The notes under the pieces are model-generated. The model searched no databases and had not been told where the DNA came from. It saw only the letters and a list, made by a program, of their open reading frames with translations. The position numbers were made by a program, and so were the translations under genes. A stretch of 64,000 bases of DNA, taken from Lamellibrachia columna (lineage: Eukaryota; Annelida; Polychaeta; Sabellida; Siboglinidae). This document shows positions 11,301 to 27,212 of the stretch, one piece after another. Each line of letters begins with the position of its first letter. Position 1 is the first letter of the stretch. The stretch lies in the NCBI GenBank assembly GCA_963662155.1, contig OY759271.1, forward strand, positions 42,428,000-42,491,999. Reading direction: 5' to 3'.

Positions 11301-14300
11301 TGCCATAGCATTCCGGTAGATGGCAGCACTGTGCAGGAGCAGCATTCAACCAATCATGTGTCAAAGTTGATGACAGTTGTAAGTCCACAAATCAAGAACA
11401 TTCTTGCTAATTTGATTTACAGTTTGACTTGTTCATTGGCAATGTATCGTCTGTCACCTGTACAGCCAGGTGCCACTTTGACACTCCAGTGCATTTCAAT
11501 AACTAAACAGAAAATTACATTATAAACGTAAATGTTATCAAAGTAAATCTACACGAAAGTCTAAAAGAAAAGTAAGCAGTAAGAATATAATTGAAACAAC
11601 TAATGTCAGCAGCAGGAAGTTAATTGTTGTTGTTAATGATAATTAACGACTTAACACGTATACAGACTGGCCAGACCGGTGCCTATTAATTACTCATATA
11701 ATGATTCCAGTCAAGCACGCTGACTGCCACATGCATGACACTGGCATGATTAGCGCCCAAGTGTTTCCGTGATGTCTTAAAGACCAGCGCCTGCAGCACA
11801 AATGCCCAATTCCTCTATTCTCAGGTGTTGGTGGAGGCCGTGCTGTCCGAGAAACTCTGGTTAACTATAATTAGTGAATGCACAGTTTCACTGGTGGTCA
11901 CATCGATCAACTTATACACATGGATGCATCCATGTACACATGCACGCACACATGCGTGCATGCACACACGCATGACTCTAGCAAAGTGTTTACTGTTCAG
12001 AGTGAATATCTCTTTTCATATTGTTATGATTAATAAAATGCAAAAGTTTAATGCCATAACATTTGCAAGTTTGTAAGTGCTATTGTAAGTGCTATTGTAA
12101 GTGCTATTGTAAATGCTAGTTTACATAGGTCTGCATTGGAAAATCTCAGTCGGAGGAAACTCTTAATGAGGCAGAAAAACTGGTTAGCTTTATTCAAAAG
12201 TAAACAGTCATATTGTTACTTTTATTATAGAGTGTTTTGTTGTCCAGTATATGATTGTGTCATTTCCTGTTGTCCATACAAAAGCCATAGACCCTTATTT
12301 AATTATTTTTAATTAGGAGTAGATCGGTATATCTTGTTTGGGATCTTATTGAAACTCTAATAGTGGTCTGTGTCAACTATCACCTGTGTCTGTGTCACCT
12401 ATCACCTGTGTCTATTGTCATTGGACACACACCACAATGTAACACCTGTCTTTGGCCCCAGGTGTTCATGTCATCGGCCAAACACAACTGGTGCATTCCC
12501 TCTGTCACACCGAATCTGTGGCACTTTTAATGACGCCATAACATAGGAATTGTAGTTATTTCTGTAGTTGTCACATGTCATGAGTGGACAGGGAGGATGC
12601 ATCGTGCATGTAAACTGTTGGTGACATTTTATTTAGCATCCAGCATTTTAGAATACGCATCACAAAATTTGAACAGCCATCTTTGCCACCAATCACAATG
12701 CTTGAAATGTACTCCCAGTTCTCTTTCTATTAGGACAATTCCTATTAGTGTGACTCCTTTTATGGCAATTTTTTTTATATTTTGTGTAATTACAAAAAAA
12801 TTAAAACTATACATCTGATTATTATATATTTCCAGTTTTCGACTTTACATTTATTTATTTATTTTATGTTAAACAGTGACACATTTTGGAAGATTGCTGT
12901 AACAGAAAATAAAAAGTTAACTTAACATATATTGCCCTAATGAATTTACATATACATTTGTAATATGCAGGCCCAAAAACACACACTATTGTTCATATAT
13001 TTGTACTAGCTACATTTTGAACATTAACAAAGCCTACAAACCAAACCGCTCCTCATACAACAAATGACAGTCATTGGAATATGATATTGAAAATTCTACT
13101 AAATGTATAGACGTAGGATTTTCTTCTCATTGTTAGCACATAGGTTCTATATGATGCTTGCAGGCGCTGCCACAGACGGAACTGAAGCAATATGGCAATG
13201 ACATCCTACAGAAGCGAGACTTAGCCACTGCTCTCTACAATCTCTTTGAGAATGACATCTCAAACGAGGTGAGTTTATATGTCAGATGTTAACAAGTTAT
13301 TATTGTAACGTCAGGTTATGCAGTCCAACAAACTGAAATGCTGGTCCTTCTGCGTACAATGTAAACATGTTATCAGGCCTGTATAAAACATTCAAATTTA
13401 ACAGATCATGGTCAAATAATTTTTTTTATATATCATTTAAACACATTTGTGTAGTGAAGATGTTAGAATGTAATATCTAGTTTTTATTCCTAAAATGTAT
13501 GATTTAATTTTGCTTTTCAGCATGGTTAGGATGATTCCTGTTTTGCATTTGTCTGATCCAAGAGCCAGTGTTGATAATGAATTGCCACTTTTGACCATTA
13601 GATAGTAGCATCACTCCACAGGTGTTAACAAAAGTAAACAGCGTGACTCATCATTAGCGCCCCCTATGCGTTCATAATGCAGAGGGACATCAGTGGGATA
13701 GCGTGCCATTAAGTGCTGCTAACGCGTGCCAGTGTGCATAACACACTGGACACAAACCATCTCATGCGGTGTTAAACCTAACACAGTTTCTCGCTGCATG
13801 TGTTAATTGGAGTGTGGTGAAATTCACGACTTCATACTCCTGCTAATTAGCACCTCGTAAACAAGATGCAAACTATGTCCAATCCCAAGGTCTAGTTAGG
13901 TAACAGTACAACTTTGTCCATTTAGATTTGATGCAGGCCTTCCAAGTTGGCACAAATAGTTTGAGACCCTCCCACATGGGATCTCGTGGGATATTTTTTT
14001 TCAAGGTGGTTTAATTAATATTTTTCCATTGGTGGCACCACCTACCAAATGTCTTACCCAAATTACACAGGAACTCTGATCTGTTTCTGCAGCCCATAAA
14101 AAAACGGAAACGAGTTTCAGATATTTGATTTTATCAAGTTTATTTACGTCTACAATTCAATAAATTATATCATACAATCACATGTAAATAAACTTAAACC
14201 TGAAAAAAAATGAGAACAAAATCATAAAATCAAATACAACAAAAGTGGGAGCTTTTATTTGAAAGCAGGAGATTGAAAAAATGTGCAAAGAGTGGGAGAT

Positions 14301-17300
14301 TATCTGACATACCAAGAGACTTGTGCGTGGGTGATTGATTGGTCTGTCAATAATTGCCATCTATGTTATCTTTCTGTGTCATCAACCTGGTTTATTTTAT
14401 TTAAAATAAATATACTGCAGCAGTACAGATTAAGACATAAGTTTAACATTGTTTGTTTAAAATGTACTTTGAGATGAACAGTTCTGATAATTCAGGTATT
14501 TTGATTATACAAAACACCTAATTAGCTGGGTAACAATCAATGAAGGTTATTGTACATACCCTTTAATTTGAAGTTGGAGGGACCTCGGTAAACTATTTAT
14601 AATGAAAACATTATAGATGTTTTTTCTCTAAAATTTCATTTTCCAAAAAATTATTTTTGTCTTTTCTCCACAGATGATTTAATTTTCTACATGTTGTCTT
14701 CATATGTAGAAAGAAGGTGCATTTTAGTTGCAGTTAATTAATGGTGCTTATTAAATGTCCATATAAATGCACCAGCATTCAAGTTAAATCCACCATGTCA
14801 CACTGCATGGTGGATTTAATTTCTGTCAATGTTAAACTGAATAATTAATAATGGCTTACAGTTTGTTTAATTCAACGACTAATCTTAGCTCTTGAAATGT
14901 TTCATTGGATGCCCAGAAACAGCAGCTTATGGTTGAGTTGAATCAACTGAAAGCCATTAGCTTATGATCTACCAACTAGTGTCAAAAACTCTGAATAATT
15001 AATGTCAATAATTAATTAATATTATTACATTTATATCGTATTGCTGTAAAAACCGTGGATAGTCAGAAGACGTCACTAGCATAAATTTCCGCAACTGATG
15101 TTGATACAATGCCTCTTAAACAGTGGTAATATGTAAACATAATTACCATAAGTTATTTATATTAAAAATATGTTCTGGCTAACTAATGGCTTTATAATGG
15201 AAAACAAATGTTTACTTCATTTGATGATCAGGAACACCTTTTTGTGGTTTGTTAGTGACAACTTCTTCTGAATCACTTTGAAAGTTATTATGTTCATTTA
15301 ATTTTATGTCAACAGTCTTGTGCATTCAGTATCCGGGAATATACAATTTCTATAGTGATGTGGCAAACTATATATTTGTTTGTACTTATTCTGATGTGAC
15401 TATATTTAACTTGTCATGTCATGTGATGTTGGAAATAAATATTTTTGACTGATTGATTGGTTGGTTGATTGATTGATTGATATCATTGGCTAGTAAAGAT
15501 TTGTTTTGATGTATTAGCTATCTCAGACTATACCGGAATGTTTTTTGACACTTTCCAGATATGTGAGAGTGAAGGCAGAGGCCAACGTAACAGGCAACCA
15601 GAGAGTTGTTGACTGTTGTAGCATGTGTCTTGGTTTCAGGTGGTTGCCCCTGTCTGCCACCAGTTGTTTGACTTCTTTCGCTCACCAACACCCGAGCTGC
15701 GTTACTTCAGCATTGGCATGATCCCCATGCTGTCATCAACGTACCTGACGACCATCAGCCACACAGATAAGAAGGTACAAATATGAACTACGATTCATGT
15801 CTGAGTCAATGTTCACCGGGTCTTTAAAGCTTGTGGCAACATCTGGTTAACCAGGAGTTAACCAAATTTGATAAGATTACCAACCAAATCAACAAGCTGT
15901 GGATGGCACATGAACAAGGAGAGCATAGGTTTATCAAGAGTCCATGATTTTTCATTTATACACTATATTATATTATATATTTATACACTTACCTCTATAA
16001 CCTGCTTGCATTTGTCAGCAAATAATATGTTCCAATCCTTTATGATATTCTGTGAGAATGAGTACTTTGTCATATCCAATTGATAACTACTGTCCATTTA
16101 CTAATATTATTCCATGCCCTTTGGTTATTTTACCTTCCTGAAGTTTGAAGAAAACATTTCTGTCATTATCTTTACTTACTTATTCTCTCGGTGCATACGG
16201 CTCGCACTAGATCTCGCCAGTTCCTTCTATCTCGGCTCTCCTTGTCGCAGTGACCCAGGTCAGCCCAGCAGCCTTTTGTTCTTCATGTTGTCTTTGGTCT
16301 GCCTCTTTCCCACTTCACTTCTGGGCTATTTATCTTTTAGTTCCTTATCTTTGTAACCATTTAATATTCCACTCACTTCAGTGTGTTCAGTCCTGGACTC
16401 CAGTGTTTTCAGTACACATTTGTAAGACACTTCATAATGCAGGGATAAGTTAAGCAATTTTTCCTTGTATTCTTTCCAGATTATCTATGCACTTTTCTGT
16501 GTTTGTACATTCTTTAGCCATTTCCTGCAACACAATGTCTACATTCATCATTTCATGTGTTATTTCTTTAGTGCTTGGAGTTTCATGTTTCTCTGAGACA
16601 GACCCATCACTTATGTGTAGGTTGAGATGCCAAGTAAGCCTGGACAAGCTGATGTTGTCAGCCATATCGTTTGGGCAAGACAGAGAGGACAGTCCCCTGT
16701 GGCAACATGCAATTTTGTTTATCAATTAGTTGAAGGCCATGCAGTGCATTAAAACACAAGCTGCAGATTTATGTCGCCATGTCTTTGTAATGTCTTAGTG
16801 TCATCTACTTGGAACATTCATCATTTCAAGTCTGGATGGGAGCCTTGAGAAAAGTCATTGTTTCATCTTGTCATTTCCATCATATTTTGTAGTAATATGC
16901 ATGGCACAATCTCAATTTGAGCAATTCAGTGCCTGGTGGGAGATCTAACATAGGTGTAGTACAAAACCTGGAATATGTTTGATGAAAATTACTTTCTTTT
17001 TCCACATATTCAAAATGATGAACATTTTATTTTTCATAATTTCAGAGTGCCATATGTTCAACAGCCAAACAGCATTACATTTTGATGTTGCCCATGTCTA
17101 TGTAATTTAGCTTTAAATTTAGCTTTCATTAGATGGTACTGTTAGTTCAAATTGTTTACACTTTTTTCACAACTTTTATTTGAGCCAAATGGGCTACACC
17201 ACTGTGACGGTAACTTGAGAAATAATACATTAATGTGTACCATAACATTGTTAACATGTTTGTCTTTATGGTAGTGAAATAATAATTAAAAATATAAATA

Positions 17301-17456
17301 CTTGTTTGGCCATCAAAAATCTAAAAAAAATCCTCATACATACAAAACTTAGTTTAGCCCATTCCAAGCACTTGTCAGTAACAATATAAAATATAAAATA
17401 AACGCATGAGGTGCATATTGGAGTCAGTAGTTTTAACCAGGTCTTTAGACTAAATT

Positions 17457-17530
<74 letters not shown>

Positions 17531-20500
17531 GATTTCACATTTTTATGCTATGTCTCCCTGTTCAATATTATTGTTATTAATTTGTCATAAAGTTTGATAT
17601 CATAGTAATTTTCCAGGCTGTCAAAATGTACAAGTTGGACATAAGATTCGGGAGCAATTACAGTAATACTAGTATGATGAAGGTAATGACGTAATGTAGA
17701 CTAATGTGCAACTGTACAAATGCGTTTCCATGGAATTATATTATTGAGTTGTGACAATGCAAAATACCAGATATTTGAGGATCACCATTTGTTGTTCTCA
17801 CCCAGCATCGATATCACACAAGCGTTTTCATTAGATATGAGAGACATGTTTGGCAGGGTTGGACGTTTGCAGGGCATAGTATTGTTACAATGCAGAACCA
17901 GAGGGACAATCTGGCTTTGGAGTTTACTCAAGCAGATGACGATAATAGGTTATTTGGTGACATGCAGCTGAATTGGATGTTCAATCAATGATGTGTTGTA
18001 ATTAGATATGACATTGGCCAATGGCTGTGTCTGCCAATGAAACCGGTCAAATAGAGAGCTTGGGGCATTCTTGGAGGCGACATGGGAGCAAAGTTCAAAG
18101 TGGACGTCTGCAGCTTGCCAGAATTCACATCTGCTGAGAAATCTGAGGGAAAATCTGAATTAAACAATTCATTTGGGAATATGTGAGATGGAAACCTGGA
18201 ATATAAATTGAACAAATACAGTAATTATAAAGTTGATGGTAATGGCACAAGGACCAGTTTATACAGACTGTTCATTGATTGCATTCACAGAGACAATGAT
18301 TGTAGATAAATATCAAATGTATTCTTATTCAGTGTTGTGACTGGTAAAGCTTGGAGGGGCAGAGGGAATACTGGGCTTTCTGGCAACACACAATCTGTGA
18401 AAATGAAGAGGAAAATGAGATGCAGAATCATGGATGATGTCCAGCAAGAGCAAGGAGACTGCAGGAGATGGTCAGACACTGACCAACAGTGGCCAGATAC
18501 TGACCAACAGTCGCCATTGTAACAATAACATAAACAAAAGTACCGTTTACAATGAAAATCTGGGCATTTTTTTATTGGTAAAAATTATCAAAGCAACATA
18601 CAGTATATATAATATTTCAGACCCTGTGTTAGACTGGAGTTGAGGGTTGTCTGAACCCGAGTAGCTGGTAACATCAATCTGTGGATGTTGTCATAACAGG
18701 AAGAAATAAAATAGTACTAACAAGGAATGGCTTTGTTTAATGCGAAGACAACTGCAGCCTGTGTGTTTGCTGGTGATAACTGGGCAATGAACAGGGAATC
18801 ACCTTACACACATTCACTTCTTACTATGCAGTCATGTCTCGTTTATCCGTTCTTCGGTAATCTGGTTTTGTGTGGGACCAATCTCGATACCCTGTAAATT
18901 GCTTCATTAATACATTTTTTTATGTTTTCATTTCCACACACCATTTCAGGAAACCAACTGACTGGATATCACTGTAATATGATTCACTTAACTGGTTTGT
19001 TTTTTGATCACTCAACACTTCAGACGTCAGTCACACCAAGCCTTCTTTCTCTAAAATAGTATTATTACATACCATTGGTGTTGCCTCGATGAGTTCTTTA
19101 AGGAAATATATACTTTTCCTATAGTCATATGCCGATGAAGGGCCCATGTCCCTTTAAAGTGTAAAAACAGCCAAAATGGGCTTTCCCAAAAATATTTTGT
19201 AGCTGTTGTGTCTTTATACGGCGGCATGAGGGCAATGCTAAGGTGCAGACCAGACAGAAATCTAATCTCATTAGATTGTCGCCATCAAACATTTTAACGA
19301 CACTAAACCTCTATAGAGGTCAACTGTAGACTCAGTAATAGTGATGATGGATGATCACGTAAATACTGATCCTGTATGATTACCTTTTACAAATGTTAGC
19401 GATGAGGAACTTCACACCATTAATGCAGATTTGATTGTGGTGTTATGGAGAACGTTTTTGAGACTTAAATATATTGAACATGGCAGATGTGATCATGAAA
19501 TGGACGTTGATCCTGAAAATAATATATATAAAGTAAAAAATATATAATAACATGATAACATCTTGTAAATATTATTTTCTTATTAGAAAAAAGGAGCCTC
19601 TACATTATGTGTGGTGCCAAACATTTGGATTATACGAACTAATTATTTTTTCAACAATTTCCAGGTATCATAGAACTGAAAATATTATTATTTATGTACA
19701 AAGCTTACTGTCACTGTTTGCCATCAAATATTCAGTGTTTATTTGCTAGGCGAGAAACTACATACTCAATACAAGCTAATCATGATTTAGAATGGCAGTG
19801 TTTGTTCCTCTATGCAATCTATGTCTCTCAGTGTCTATGGACTACGATTATGGAATTATTAAGTGATAACTTTAAAACCACTAATACTATAACTGCATTT
19901 AAAATTAACTACAAGACATTTTTATTTCAGAATTATATTGCTCCTAAAATGTAATTATTGACATACAGAATTCTATCATTTACTATGAGGTAGCCTGTTT
20001 ACTTACACTTTATATCACAAGAAATACATTGATAGTAAGATGACCCTTAATTATAATAACTAGATAGTCATTCATGTATATGATTAACAAGTATAAATGT
20101 AAAAAAACTTTATATTATTGCCTTAATACAATTGTTAGCCCTGTGTAAATACTAAATACACATACAAGTCAATGATTTTGTATTTACCCCCTTCAAACAT
20201 TTCATGCACATTTATATATGTGGTGTTCTGGAGATACATAAAATTAGATGTATCACATTAATATGTAGGTGTGTGTATAGTTATAATTATATACATGTTT
20301 GTCTTGTATACTGTTGCCAATGTTTAACAAGATTTAACAAGATTGCCATCCCAAACAACAAGTTCCAGATGGCAAGTAGCAGGGTTGTTTGATTTAAATT
20401 ATTTGATTTAAATCATTGATTTAAATCATGATTTAAATCACTCAAAAAAAAAATTAAAAATCATTGATTTATGATTATTTTTACTTACGATTTTTTAATC

Positions 20501-23500
20501 GCTGATTTATATGAAGTTAACACAAATACAAGCATCGAGATCAACAAAGTTTTGTATGTTTTTTTAATACAAAAGCACAAAGTGTGCACACTTGTATAGC
20601 TGTATTGTCACCAGATAGCCTGATAGTCAAATATTTTATGACATTGTGTATGTTTGAGCTATTCCCTTTCAGAATGCAATGAAGCCACACAAACTTGTCT
20701 TCCAGAGGAAGTATCTTTTCAAGTCAGAAGCCCTGAGTTAAAGTCCACCTAGAGCTTGTGCTAGTTGTTACTAATTCAGCATGTTGACTCAAATAAGACA
20801 GTCTGGGCTACAATTGTTTAATACTGTACCAGTTTGCAGTCATGGTTGGAGACCCTTAGAGTACACAGAGCCCAGGTGCTAACCCACCCTCTCAGCAAAC
20901 AATAATTAGCACTGCTACAGCCTCAGACACACAGCCTGCTTTCCTTTCCAAGACAGATTATGCAACTACAGGGGGTGAGGCCTTGTGGACATTGTCTAAT
21001 GTCTTTATATAAGCAAAAATCATGTACCCTCTGATAAGAAAATGTACCCAAATCGATTTGAATAGAACACATTTGAAAGAGTTTATAAATATAAACATCT
21101 ATATAAATGTCTATATACCCGATTTTAAAAATATTAAAAAAATCAAATAAATAAAAAAAATCTGATTTAAATAAAATAAATACGATTTTTAAAATGTTTT
21201 TTTTTTAAATCATGATTTTTTTCAACCCTGGCAAGTAGACAAGGAAGCCATTGGCTTATCGAGAGTCCAACCATTTTCTCATCTATGTGTAGCCCACCCT
21301 TATCAGATATCTGTCAATTCTATTTTTAAACATATTCACACTACTAGTATTAACACAATCATTTGGCAGTTTGTTCCATTCATTTATCACCCTCTGTGAG
21401 AAAGAGTACTTTATCATGTCCAACCTGCACTGCTCCTTAACTAATGCTGCTTTATGTCCTCTGGTTCTACTGCCTTCTTTAAGTTTGAAGAACATATTCC
21501 TATCAACATCCTCATAACCGTTCACTATTTTAAACACTTCTATTTAGTCTCCTCTTAGCCTCCTGGTCTCTAGTGTTGTCAAACCGCATTGTAATAAGCG
21601 ACTTTCATAACTAGAAGAAGAAGAAATGTTTTTATTTGACCCATCATACATTTCACATAGTACATATATATCCATGTTAAATTATAATTTTAAATAATAC
21701 AGGTGTAAATGGTTGTAAGTAAACATGGTATATATTAAGGTAAACAAACAAATGGGGTCAGGAGACTCCTCTAAGACTTTGATAGTCGCTATCGAGGAGC
21801 CACCTTGCAAAATAAAATTAAACTAAATCAGTTGGTCAAACATATATAATTAAACTAAATCAGTTGGTCAAACATATATAATTAAACTAAATCAGTTGGT
21901 CAAACATATATAATTAAACTAAATCAGTTGGTCAAACATATATAATTAAACTCAATCAGTTGGTCAAACATATATAATTAAACTAAATCAGTTGGTCAAA
22001 CATATATAATTAAACTAAATCAGTTGGTCAAACATATATAATTAAACTAAATCAGTTGGTCAAACATATATAATTAAACTAAATCAGTTGGTCAAACATA
22101 TATAATTAAACTAAATCAGTTGGTCAAACATATATAATTAAACTAAATCAGTTGGTCAAACATATATAATTAAACTAAATAAGTTGGTCAAACATATATA
22201 ATTAAACTAAATCAGTTGGTCAAACATATATAATTCTTCCGAGAAGAGAAGAAGAAAAAAAAACAATAATAATAATATCTGATTGTGTGTGTGTGAGTGT
22301 GTGAGTGTGTATGAGTGTGTATGAGTGTGTATGAGTGTGTATGAGTGTGCGCGTGCATGTGCTTGTTCGCGTGCATGTGCTTGTTCGCGTGCATGTGCTT
22401 GTTCATGTATTACTATTCTCGCTTGAGTATGTATGTTTGCAGTTTAGGCGCCTTTTAGTATAAGGTGACAGGTAGTTTTTTATGTTGCATACATATATAG
22501 GAATTTTGCCTTGTGCATTAATCTGGATAATTTTGTAAAAAATTAAGTTTTGCATACTGAGCAAATCCTTGTAAGCTGTATGTATTAAGCTTTTCCTTAA
22601 CTATAGCGGGAATATTATTAAGTAAAAGTGGTAATTTATGCCGAAGACATTTCTTTGCAAATTCGTGTTTAGTTTTATAAGCATATATTTCATTCTTGAT
22701 TCGTGTACCATAATTATGTATGTCATAGTTGAAGATTTTCCTCCAGTTTTGTAAATAAACTGGTAAATTGTTATATAAATATTTTTATGCAATAACCAAC
22801 ACAAGTCCGATGTAGTAGAGATTGAAAAGGGCCAAATAAATGACGTTTTATTGCAAAGTGGACTGCTTATCACGCAGCCACTTTGGGAAGCACATTAACA
22901 GGAATGTGAGCTCCTCAAAGCAAACCAGACAGGAACTGAACACATGTACAGCCCCGTCCGGCAAGTTTCTCAGAGCCCACATTCCTACAGGCATGACGAT
23001 AACATATATACATCAAGAAGTCGTCATGCACATGTAATGCAAAGAATACAGACATTCCACCACCAATACACAAATTTAATTACAAACACAACAGTAAATA
23101 TTTATAGTAAAATTTTAATTGTTGTAATTTAACAATGTCGTCTACTTTTAACATGCCGAGTTTTTTATGGAGTGGCTCTGTGTGGGAATTATAATTACTT
23201 AAGGTAATAATTCTCAATGCTTTCTTCTGAAGTTTTATTGTTCTATTTGTTTGAAAACCCCAAGCCATGATGCAATAATTAATGTGTGGTACAATTAATT
23301 AATTTTATCATAACATTTTAATTTGTTGTGATAACACATGTTTTAATTTATATAAAATACCAATCTTTTTAGAACATGCATTTGACATTTTTTCAGTATG
23401 TCTTTATTTGTCCTTTGGAATGTCATATATTTAGATTTTGCAATGTTTAATGATAATTTATTTATTTTGAGCCATTAATTTATTTTTAAAAATTCATCAT

Positions 23501-26500
23501 TTATTAAAAATTCTAAATTGTCATTTTGTATGTTATCATTAAAAGTATTTAAAGTACTTGATAAGGTTGTGTCATCAGCATAGATGATCAAAATTAAACA
23601 TTTTACTGGCTTGTGCAAAATCATTGATATATATATATATAATAAATAACAGAGGTCCTAGGATTGAGCCCTGTGGTATGCCAGTTGTTATTGGTAACAT
23701 GTTTGATTTTATATGATCAATTTCAGTATATTGTTTACGGTTATTTAGGTATCTACTGAATAAGCCCAGATGTGTACCATTTATACCATAATATTTTAAT
23801 TTGTCAATTAAAATTAAATGATAAATGATATCGAATGCTTTAGAAAGGTCCAAATATATGTTTATGGGTATTTCATCCTGATCCATTAGGGTTATAATTC
23901 TATATATTAATTCCAGTGCAGCATATTCCGTTGAATGCTTGGGTCGAAAACCATATTGATGGTCAAAGAAAAGTTTGGAGTCTTTTAAATAAGTTGACAA
24001 TTGATCAACAATTATTTTTTCAAATACTTTTGAGATAGCTGGTAGAAGAGATATGGGTCTATAATTATAAAATATTGTTAGTTCGTCTTGTTTATAAATT
24101 GGAATTACCTTAGCAATTTTTTATTTATCAGGGAATACTCCTGTGGTTAATACTTGATTTGTTAATAATGTTAAAGATTTAGTTATTGCAGGTTCAATTA
24201 ATTTTAGTAGTTTGGTGGAAAAACCATCAAATCCATAACTATTTTTGTTGGGTAGATTATTTATTATTCTCTTTACAGTATGTTCTTAAATTTTTTTAAT
24301 GTAAAAACAGAGTTTACTCTTTTATTTAAATAATACGAATGATCATGGAAGCCTTTGTATTTAATATTGTTTGCCAGATGATTCCCTATATTTGTTTTAA
24401 AAAATGCATTAAATTTATTTAAAATTTCCAATTTATCTGTCATAATAGAATTTTATTCTTTAAAATATGTAGGAAATGATTTATTATTTTTACTTTTAGA
24501 CAGGATTTCATTTATAGTTTTCCAAGTATTTTTTATGTCAAATTTGAATTGATTAAAACATGTTTCAAAATATAATTGCTTTGCTATACGAAAGCTCCTT
24601 TTCAATATAACATTGTATGTTTTTAGATTAATCAGTAACATTTCATGTTCTGGAGATTCATGATTTGTTAATTTTATTTGTTTGTAAAGTTTATCTCTGT
24701 GTCGTATTGAGGCTAGCAAACCTTGAGTTATCTATGTAGAATTTTTATGTTTATATTTATTAAATGTCACTAATTTACTCTACTTTACTTACTAATCATA
24801 TATTTATTTTTAGCTTGATTGATTTCATCTAGGATAATGTTATAATTACGGTTTGTGTCAGCCGTTAGACTTATGTCTAGTTTCTCATATATTTTAGTAG
24901 AGATTAAATCCTCTTTGACTTTTCACATTGCCTTTTTGTTTTGAATATTAATTTCTATGAATTTTGTAGGATGTTGTTTTTTCAGAGTAGTATCCATAAT
25001 TATGAAATACGGTTGATGATCAGAGAATTTTTTTTTAATATTCCTGCTGTACTCTCTAATATATATTTTGTTAAATTACAAAAGAAATTATAAATTAGTG
25101 TGCCATTACAGGTTGTAAACCTGGTAGGAAGAGTAATTTAGGGGAAGAGACTAAACGAAGTTAACATGTCAAAAGAACCTGCTACAATGTTCTTGCTCAT
25201 TTATTTTTAGCATATTTATATTATAGTCCCCTGCTAGAATAAGAAAATTTTTTTGATGATTTTGAATAGATGATATGACTGTTGTAAATTTATTTAGAAT
25301 TTCATTATAATTTTCATTTAATGGCCTTGGAGGTCAGTATATATTTCCTATAGTGATCGTCTGTGGTAAGCCTCCTCCATTTACTTGTATTATTTGCCCC
25401 TCCCAATGTTTATACGTGTTTGATTTCATGTTTAATTCATAATTAAATTGTTGATCTATATATGTTATTAATCCACCTTTATTGCTGCACCTTTTTCCTT
25501 GAAATGTACAGTCATATCCACTTAATTGAATTAATGATAAGTCATCTGTATCAGATAACCAGCTCTCTTGGAGACATATTATACTAAATTTGAAATTTAA
25601 GGAAGATAAGTAATTTACAAATGCCTCGAGTTCACTAAACTTTGCATTAATTGATTGTATGTTAGAACTTAGAATACTGAAATGTTTATTATTGTTTTTA
25701 GCTACTGAATAACATTTTTAAAGTCAATATATATCTATGGCAGTTCATTATTTTCATTATTATTATTATTACTATTGATATCTAATATATTATTTAGAAA
25801 AAAAATTGCAATAACACCTGTATACAAGAGAAAGGTTTCGTCAGTTATCATTTATTTTCATTTTTAATTTGGTTAACAATATATTTTATTGTGCAATAAT
25901 GTTTTAATAATATCAGACATAAAATTAAGGCAGCCAAACCACTATGCACAAAAAATAGGTATATAAAACAAAAATTCATCTTGTGTGATATCTTACACAC
26001 ACTGAAAGACTAGTCAAGGTGGCATAAGCCAGGTGCAACATGGAAAACAAAGAAGATGGAGTTTGTCGGCTGCGTGCATGTTTCAGAACAGTAGCAAGGG
26101 TAAGGTTGGTTAAGTGATGTGAATATGTAGTAAATGATAAATATCACAAATGGTTGAGGGAAGTTCAAGTTATGTGGAGATGTAGTGGTAGGAAGACAGA
26201 AAATGGGGTGTGCTGGCCCCGTGCAAACATAACAGAAATACTGTATGTGAATATGATTTAGTGCAACTAACAGGAGGAAAATCACAAGCCTCATGAAGGC
26301 TATGAAATGTTTGCATAGATGCAGTGACTGACAGTAAAAAAAATATATATATATATAGTGGACACAATTTCTTTAAGCGTTGTTTAAATAAATATATATA
26401 TATATATTAAGGGAGATATAGAAACAATTGTAAACATTTGAAACTGTAATACAGTAATATTGTATTACATTTAACCCAAATTAAGATTCTTGTTTGGATC

Positions 26501-27129
26501 ATATATACATATGAAACAGCGACCGAAGAAAGGTCATAACAATTTGATAATCTGTAAAGAGAACATAAAATTCTAGATGAATCTTTACACATCTTGCAAT
26601 TATTTTTTTTAAATAGAGCATATAGGTAACAAAAATGATAAATACAAAAGATACACTGTTCATTTTGATCAGCACACCCATTTTGAAGTGTCTATTTAAT
26701 CTCTTGGATATCCGCGGCTGACCTGATTTGGAGTATTTTATTTTGATTGTCTTTCACCGTAACATTTCCACTTGTGGTCCAACAGTCATTTAGTTCCCCT
26801 GTCCTTTTCAGTACATGACACTCCCGGGCTAAGGTCTCTCAATTCTGGAATCATCTTAGTTGCTCTTCGTTGTATTCTTTCTAGCTTGTCTATGTCCTGT
26901 TTACGATATGGCCTCCATGCTTGAATACAATATTCCAAATGTGGTCTAACTATTGCTTTGTACAGGGGTACAATTAGCTGTTTCTCCTTATACATGATAG
27001 TTCTCCTAATTAGCCCTAGAATTTGATTTCCTTTATCTGTATCATTAGTAACCTTTCTGAATACTTTTGTGTCATCTGCAAATTTCAGTACTTTGCTAGA
27101 TATGTCATCTTCCAAATCATTTATATATA

Positions 27130-27212
<83 letters not shown>

